17,658 nt of DNA from Clostridiales bacterium (GTDB lineage Bacteria; Bacillota; Clostridia; Lachnospirales; Lachnospiraceae): positions 1-17,658 of the forward strand of contig JAHZAT010000004.1 in the NCBI GenBank assembly GCA_019423795.1. Reading direction: 5' to 3'. Of the stretch, positions 13,236-17,658 are shown one piece after another (within the stretch, counting starts at the first letter, position 1; each line of letters starts with the position of its first letter). Position numbers and translations under genes: made by a program. The notes below the pieces were generated by a model. That model searched no databases. It was not told the origin of the DNA and saw only the letters and a list, made by a program, of their open reading frames with translations.

Positions 13236-15503
13236 TTAGATTCCAAGATCATCCATCGGACCGCTTTCTTCGGATTCATTTGCGATCTGATTTAAGCGCA
13301 GTGCAAGGGTTGTATACCTCCGTTGCTCATTGACATTCTGGATCATGGAAAATAACATATTTCTGTCTCCTACGATCGTTAAACAGTTTTTTGCTCTTGT
13401 GACTCCTGTATACAGAAGGTTTCTGTGGAATAATACTCTTGGTCCGCTTAAGATCGGCATCACAACCGCTGGGTATTCGCTTCCCTGTGATTTGTGGATC
13501 GTGACTGCATATGCAAGTTCTAATTCATCAAGACTTGCATACGGATACTGGACTTCCCTCGTCTCATCAAATAAGACTGTGATCTTCTCTGTGTAATCAT
13601 TGATTTCTGTGATGATTCCCATATCACCATTGAATACTCCAACTCCCTTATCTACGGTGAATCCTTTGCTATTTCGCATTTCCCATTCAATCTGATAATT
13701 GTTCTTGATCTGCATGACTTTGTCACCTTCCCGGAATAATCCAAAGGCGATCTCTTTTTCTTTCTTCTCATCAGATGGTGGATTCAAATATTGCTGCATG
13801 ACCTGATTGAGCCTCTCAACACCAAGTTCACCTTTTCGCATTGGTGTTAAGATCTGGATGTCATATGGTTTCACATGGACATATCCTGGTAGTTTATCCC
13901 GTACTAAATATACTAAAACTCCTAGTACATCCTGAATATTATTTCTCTGTAAGAAGAAAAAATCTCGGCTCTTATTATCTAATTCAACTGGTCTTCCCTG
14001 ATGGATCAGATGGGCATTTCTTACGATATGGCTGCCTTCTTCCTGACGGAAGATCTGGTTTAATTCCACGACTTTAAACTGTCCTGATGCGATCATATCT
14101 TTTAAGACATTTCCAGCACCGATCGATGGCAACTGATTGGCATCTCCTACAATGACCAATCTTGTTCCAGGCACCATAGCTTGCAGGAGTGCATTCATCA
14201 GATATAGGTCTACCATGGACATCTCGTCAATAATGATCACATCCGTTTCTAATGGATTACCCGCATTGCGTTCAAACATGGATGCATTTCCCTTTTTCAT
14301 GTCACGTTCCCTGTCAGCTTCCCCATTGATCTCTAACATACGATGAATCGTCATTGCTTCATATCCCGTTGCCTCTGTCATACGCTTTGCTGCTCTTCCT
14401 GTTGGTGCTGCCAAACGGATATCCAATCCTTCATGTTCAAAATACTGGATCATTCCATTGATCGTTGTCGTCTTACCAGTTCCAGGACCTCCGGTTAAGA
14501 CAACGATACTATCCTGTGCCACTGCATGGATCGCTTCTTTCTGTTTTTCAGCAAATGTAATCTGCTCTGTCTCTTCGATCATTGCGATCATTGTCTCCAC
14601 CTCAGAAATGGAAACATCATAATGGATATTTAAATCCAGCAACATTCTTGCCGTATTGACTTCCATATGATACTGTGGTGCTGCATAAACTCTTGTCTCT
14701 TCATCCTCTTCAATAACGATCTTGCGATCGATCATCATTTCTAATAAATGCTCTTCGATATCTTCTGGTGTTACCCCTAAGATATGAGCTGCATTTCTGC
14801 ACAAAATACGTTTTGGCAAAAATACATGGCCTTCATTTAGTGCCCGCATTAAGGTGTAAAAAATTCCAGAAATGATACGGTAATCTGAGTTGCTTCCAAT
14901 CCCGACTTTCTTCGCGATCTCATCTGCGATCTTAAATCCGACTCCTGCAATATCATCCGTCATCTTATATGGATTTTCCTGAATGATCGTATACAAATGA
15001 TCCCCATATTCTTTATAAATCTTCACAGCAAGATTATTATTGATTCCATATCCAGACAGAAACATCATCGCCTGACGCATTTCCTGCTTCTCACTGAATT
15101 CCACGGCGATCGCTCTGGCTTTCTTCTCGCTGATTCCTTTTACTTCTGCAAGACGTTCTGGCTCCTCTTCGATAACTCGGAAGGTATCCATCTTAAACTT
15201 CTTTGTAATACGTTTTGCAAGTGCAGGTCCGACTCCTTTGATCGCTCCGGAACCTAAATAACGTTCCATGCTGTCAATATCATCTGGAGCCACAATCTCA
15301 TAAGTTCTCATCTGAAATTGTGGTCCATGCACTGGGTGGTCGACATAATCTCCTTCCAAAGATATGTATTCTCCATCATTTAAGAAAGGAAATGATCCAA
15401 CGACAGTCTCTTCATCTCCATCGACATCAAGGCTTAATACAGTATATCCGTTATCTTCATTCCGAAAACGTATATGATCTACGTATCCTTTCAAATATGC
15501 CAT
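13236..15503 (-). CDS. recD2: RecD2-type ATP-dependent DNA helicase
   Basis: RecD2 is a 5'-3' SF1B DNA helicase of bacteria lacking RecBCD, involved in DNA repair and replication fork handling. The 755-residue protein has an N-terminal OB-like region (1-75), helix-hairpin-helix repeats (about 80-200, with GAIKGVGPALAKRI and LAEVKGISEKKARAI), Walker A GGPGTGKT (338-345), motif Ia APTGRAAKR (366-374), Walker B IIIDEMSMVD (423-432), motif III GDANQLPS (453-460), the ELNQIFRQ segment (480-487), and motifs V/VI (VTIHKSQGSE at 667-676 and LLYTGVTRAK at 696-705). This order and length fit the RecD2 family, not RecD. ATG 15503 is preceded by AAGGAG with about nine bases spacing; the 21-residue longer frame has no site. 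It looks intact. Confidence 0.95.
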   Translation of the reverse strand: MAYLKGYVDHIRFRNEDNGYTVLSLDVDGDEETVVGSFPFLNDGEYISLEGDYVDHPVHGPQFQMRTYEIVAPDDIDSMERYLGSGAIKGVGPALAKRITKKFKMDTFRVIEEEPERLAEVKGISEKKARAIAVEFSEKQEMRQAMMFLSGYGINNNLAVKIYKEYGDHLYTIIQENPYKMTDDIAGVGFKIADEIAKKVGIGSNSDYRIISGIFYTLMRALNEGHVFLPKRILCRNAAHILGVTPEDIEEHLLEMMIDRKIVIEEDEETRVYAAPQYHMEVNTARMLLDLNIHYDVSISEVETMIAMIEETEQITFAEKQKEAIHAVAQDSIVVLTGGPGTGKTTTINGMIQYFEHEGLDIRLAAPTGRAAKRMTEATGYEAMTIHRMLEINGEADRERDMKKGNASMFERNAGNPLETDVIIIDEMSMVDLYLMNALLQAMVPGTRLVIVGDANQLPSIGAGNVLKDMIASGQFKVVELNQIFRQEEGSHIVRNAHLIHQGRPVELDNKSRDFFFLQRNNIQDVLGVLVYLVRDKLPGYVHVKPYDIQILTPMRKGELGVERLNQVMQQYLNPPSDEKKEKEIAFGLFREGDKVMQIKNNYQIEWEMRNSKGFTVDKGVGVFNGDMGIITEINDYTEKITVLFDETREVQYPYASLDELELAYAVTIHKSQGSEYPAVVMPILSGPRVLFHRNLLYTGVTRAKNCLTIVGDRNMLFSMIQNVNEQRRYTTLALRLNQIANESEESGPMDDLGI

Positions 15504-15530
15504 TGTTTTCTCTCCTTTCTTCTGATCTAC

Positions 15531-15536
15531 AGTATA
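15531..15536 (-). promoter_or_regulatory. Possible -10 element for recD2
   Basis: TATACT on the minus strand lies 28 bases before the recD2 start, but the hexamer 17 bases further upstream (TTCATC, 15554-15559) is a poor -35 and sits in the mreB-side hairpin. Transcription may also come by read-through. Confidence 0.35.
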
Positions 15537-15547
15537 ACGTGAATTAA

Positions 15548-15573
15548 GGCCAGGATGAATTGCCATCCTGGCC
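15548..15573 (-). terminator. Hairpin after the mreB/mbl gene (probable terminator)
   Basis: A perfect 10-bp GC-rich inverted repeat, GGCCAGGATG and CATCCTGGCC, with a six-base loop, lies 18 bases after the stop of the actin homologue. The tail on the minus strand is TTAATTCACG, a weak T-tract, so some read-through into recD2 is possible. Confidence 0.65.
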
Positions 15574-15591
15574 TCTTTGAATCTCTAATGA

Positions 15592-16602
15592 TTATTTGTT
15601 CTTTGATTTTTTATCATCATCTGCTAAATATTCGATATATTTTCCTGTACCGATTGCTACAGCTGTTAAAGGATCTTCTGCTGTCATTGTGTTGATTCCA
15701 GTCTTCTCTTCGATCAGTTCTTCTAATCCCTGAATTAAAGATCCACCACCTGTTAAGACGATTCCACGATCAGAAATATCTGCTGCTAATTCTGGTGGAG
15801 TTCTCTCCAGTACATTGTGTACTGCGTCTACGATCTGGTATGCAGGTTCTCTTAAAGCTTCTTCTGTTTCTTCAGATGTCACAGTCACTGTCTTTGGAAG
15901 TCCTGTTACAAGGTTACGTCCGCGAACGTCCATTGTAAGATTTTCTGGGCGTTTGTATACTGTACCTACATTGATCTTGATCTCTTCTGCTGTACGTTCT
16001 CCAATTAATAAGTTATGTTTCTTACGCATGAAACGTACGATTGCTTCGTCAAAGTCATCTCCAGCTACTTTGATAGAGTTGCTTACTACGACTCCACCTA
16101 AAGAGATAACTGCGATATCAGCTGTACCACCACCGATATCAACGATCATATTTCCACAAGGTTTTGCAATGTCGATTCCTGCACCGATCGCTGCTGCTAC
16201 TGGCTCTTCGATGATGGAAACTTCTCTTGCTCCTGCCTGATATGTTGCATCTTCTACGGCTTTCTTCTCTACTTCAGTTGCACCACTTGGTACACAAACA
16301 CTGATGCGAGGTTTTCTTCCAAATAAAGACTTACCAACTGTTCTGCTGATAAAATAACTTAACATCTTCTCTGTAACTGTATAATCAGAGATAACTCCCT
16401 GACGTAATGGACGAACTGCCACGATATTACCTGGTGTTCTTCCTAACATTAAACGTGCTTCTTCTCCGATCGCTTTGATCTTGTTTGTATTTCTATCAAA
16501 TGCCACTACAGATGGCTCTTTTAATACTACACCTTTTCCTTTGACGTAAACTAATACGCTGGCGGTTCCTAAATCAATTCCAATATCTGTTCCTGCTGCC
16601 AT
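15592..16602 (-). CDS. mreB: MreB/Mbl-family actin-like cell-shape protein
   Basis: These bacterial actins polymerise on the inner face of the membrane and direct lateral cell-wall synthesis in rods. The 336-residue protein has phosphate-1 GIDLGTASVLVYVKGKG (8-24), phosphate-2 VDIGGGTADIAVIS, the conserved VAGDDFDEAIVRFMRKK, GERTAEEIKI, LERTPPELAADI and the adenosine motif IVLTGGGSLIQGL. Length fits MreB and Mbl (about 333-340 aa). No mreC or mreD follows, so this is the stand-alone type, in this respect more like Mbl or MreBH; sequence reading alone does not separate the paralogues. ATG 16602 follows AAGGGG with about ten bases spacing. It has its own promoter about 95 bases upstream. Confidence 0.93.
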   Translation of the reverse strand: MAAGTDIGIDLGTASVLVYVKGKGVVLKEPSVVAFDRNTNKIKAIGEEARLMLGRTPGNIVAVRPLRQGVISDYTVTEKMLSYFISRTVGKSLFGRKPRISVCVPSGATEVEKKAVEDATYQAGAREVSIIEEPVAAAIGAGIDIAKPCGNMIVDIGGGTADIAVISLGGVVVSNSIKVAGDDFDEAIVRFMRKKHNLLIGERTAEEIKINVGTVYKRPENLTMDVRGRNLVTGLPKTVTVTSEETEEALREPAYQIVDAVHNVLERTPPELAADISDRGIVLTGGGSLIQGLEELIEEKTGINTMTAEDPLTAVAIGTGKYIEYLADDDKKSKNK

Positions 16603-16663
16603 AGCAAAAATTCCCCTTTCGCTTTCTCTTATCTATCATTATTATGTTATTTCTACTTTATCC

Positions 16664-16691
16664 GTATACGTGCAGTTCTACACACGTACAC
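16664..16691 (-). other. Stem-loop in the mreB/mbl leader
   Basis: GTATACGTG (16664-16672) and CACGTACAC (16683-16691) form a nine-pair stem with a ten-base loop; in the minus-strand RNA the single mismatch becomes a G-U pair. It starts within a few bases of the predicted transcription start near 16695, so it would be a 5'-terminal mRNA hairpin. It could alternatively be an operator. Confidence 0.45.
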
Positions 16692-16701
16692 ATACTCTCT
16701 T

Positions 16702-16729
16702 ATTATAAACATTTTCCAAGAAAATTCAA
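16702..16729 (-). promoter_or_regulatory. Sigma-A promoter of the mreB/mbl gene
   Basis: On the minus strand TTGAAT (16724-16729) and a perfect TATAAT (16702-16707) are separated by 16 bases. The leader is about 92 bases long. Confidence 0.65.
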
Positions 16730-16773
16730 CGATTTTTTACATATTCTGCGAAATTTCAGTAAATCTTAAGAAC

Positions 16774-17634
16774 TTACTTTTCCCAGCGTCCAGATGCCCC
16801 ACATGGAAGGACCAATCCGTTGGATGAAACTGGTAATCCGATCTCATCTGAGACTACTTTTCCACCAAATTTCGCTGCTACCTGAGTCTCTAACATATAA
16901 GTTAAAACTGCTGGCTGTAAACCTGTTGTATAGGAGTTTACAAGGAAGAATAATGGGTCATCGGACAGAATCTTTGTACATAGTTCAATGAATGGATAAA
17001 TCTTCTCTTCGATCTTCCAGATCTCACCCTTTGGTCCTCTTCCATAAGATGGAGGGTCCATGATGATCCCATCATAATGATTACCTCTTCGGATCTCACG
17101 TTCTACAAACTTCACACAGTCATCAACTAACCATCGGATTGGTTTTTCTCTTAATCCGGAAAGCTGTGCGTTTTCTTTTGCCCAGTTTACCATACCTTTG
17201 GATGCGTCAACGTGTGTGACTGATGCTCCTGCTGCTGCCGCTGCAAGTGTTGCACCTCCTGTGTAGGCAAATAAGTTTAATACTTTTACTGGACGATTTG
17301 CTTTTCTGATTTTATCTGAAAACCAGTCCCAGTTCACTGCCTGTTCTGGGAATAATCCTGTATGTTTGAAGCTGAATGGCTGTAAGTGGAATTTTAATTC
17401 TTTGTACTGAATATCCCATGTCTTAGGAAGATCAAAGAATTCCCACTGTCCGCCGCCTTTGTGACTTCTGTGATAATGTCCATTTGGCTTCTTCCACTGT
17501 CTTAACTTCTTTGGGGTGTCCCATAGAACCTGTGGGTCTGGCCTTACCAGAAAATAATCTCCCCAGCGTTCTAATTTCTCACCGTTTGATGTATCTAAGA
17601 CTTCATAGTCTTTCCATTGGTCTGCTAACCACAT
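16774..17634 (-). CDS. Class I SAM-dependent methyltransferase (RlmI/RlmK-like)
   Basis: Proteins of this group use S-adenosylmethionine to methylate nucleic acid bases, typically 23S rRNA. The sequence shows motif I VLNLFAYTGGATLAAAAAG, the acidic end of strand 2 (VTHVDAS), the strand-4 motif YDGIIMDPPSYGRG (the D/N-PP-Y/F site that holds the target base), and an N-terminal beta-rich segment (WKDYEVLDTSNGEKLERWGDYFLVRPDPQ) as in the Methyltrans_SAM group. I list ATG 17634 (286 aa), preceded only by a weak AGTGAG; GTG 17649 is in frame and the frame stays open to the window edge, so the true start may lie outside. Substrate is not known. The actin gene follows after a 171-base gap. Confidence 0.85.
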   Translation of the reverse strand: MWLADQWKDYEVLDTSNGEKLERWGDYFLVRPDPQVLWDTPKKLRQWKKPNGHYHRSHKGGGQWEFFDLPKTWDIQYKELKFHLQPFSFKHTGLFPEQAVNWDWFSDKIRKANRPVKVLNLFAYTGGATLAAAAAGASVTHVDASKGMVNWAKENAQLSGLREKPIRWLVDDCVKFVEREIRRGNHYDGIIMDPPSYGRGPKGEIWKIEEKIYPFIELCTKILSDDPLFFLVNSYTTGLQPAVLTYMLETQVAAKFGGKVVSDEIGLPVSSNGLVLPCGASGRWEK

Positions 17635-17658
17635 ATTGTATATTCTCACTTTCTGTTT

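Noticed and set aside
16758..16778. Weak hairpin at the stop codon of the methyltransferase gene
   Set aside because: It has only eight pairs with two G-U pairs, and no T-tract follows, so I do not call a terminator.
1..17658. CRISPR arrays, insertion sequences, tRNA or rRNA genes, phage or defence genes
   Set aside because: No regularly spaced repeats, transposase motifs, cloverleaf-type sequences or rRNA segments were seen on reading both strands.

Overview
The window looks like a chromosomal segment of a low-GC, strictly fermentative Firmicute, most likely a Lachnospiraceae-type gut clostridium. The clues are a MecA-family adaptor, a clostridial 2[4Fe-4S] mini-ferredoxin, an MreB/Mbl-type actin, a RecD2-type helicase, strong AGGAGG ribosome binding sites, near-consensus sigma-A promoters, and PTS transport linked to polyol or triose metabolism. 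Species is not determinable from sequence reading alone; an Anaerostipes-like genus is only a guess.

Layout. The left end (1-1340) holds the last codons of a plus-strand gene (perhaps a cell-wall amidase), a terminator, a small unknown minus-strand protein, and mecA on the plus strand with its own promoter and terminator. From 10480 down to 1367, on the minus strand, runs one large catabolic operon in this order: PTS EIIA, EIIB, EIIC (galactitol family), a DhaK-type kinase subunit, a PRD/EIIB/EIIA-domain transcriptional regulator, a class II (FucA/AraD-type) aldolase, a second DhaK, DhaL, and an iron-type alcohol dehydrogenase of the YqhD/Bdh group. A clear promoter (-35 10498-10503, -10 10475-10480) precedes it, with a cluster of TTGC-type inverted repeats 23-76 bases upstream of the -35 that is a plausible binding region for the regulator. 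A reasonable but unproven model is that a polyol or ketose enters through the PTS, is cleaved by the aldolase, the dihydroxyacetone-like part is phosphorylated by DhaK/DhaL, and the short aldehyde is reduced by the alcohol dehydrogenase. Two DhaK subunits, a single DhaL and no DhaM make the set unusual.

From 10738 to 12581 there is a divergent redox pair (a DUF1858 CxxC protein on minus and a 56-residue ferredoxin on plus) and a PfkB-family sugar kinase convergent with the ferredoxin; the two convergent genes share one bidirectional terminator. Next comes a MerR-like regulator whose promoter carries an inverted repeat between -35 and -10. The right end holds housekeeping genes on the minus strand: recD2, an mreB/mbl homologue, and a class I SAM-dependent methyltransferase (RlmI/K type) that reaches the window edge.

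Most genes are ordinary. The parts worth a second look are the PTS-DhaK-aldolase operon and its operator region, the hairpin directly before the alcohol dehydrogenase ribosome binding site, the MerR-type operator, and the kinase with altered sugar-contact residues.
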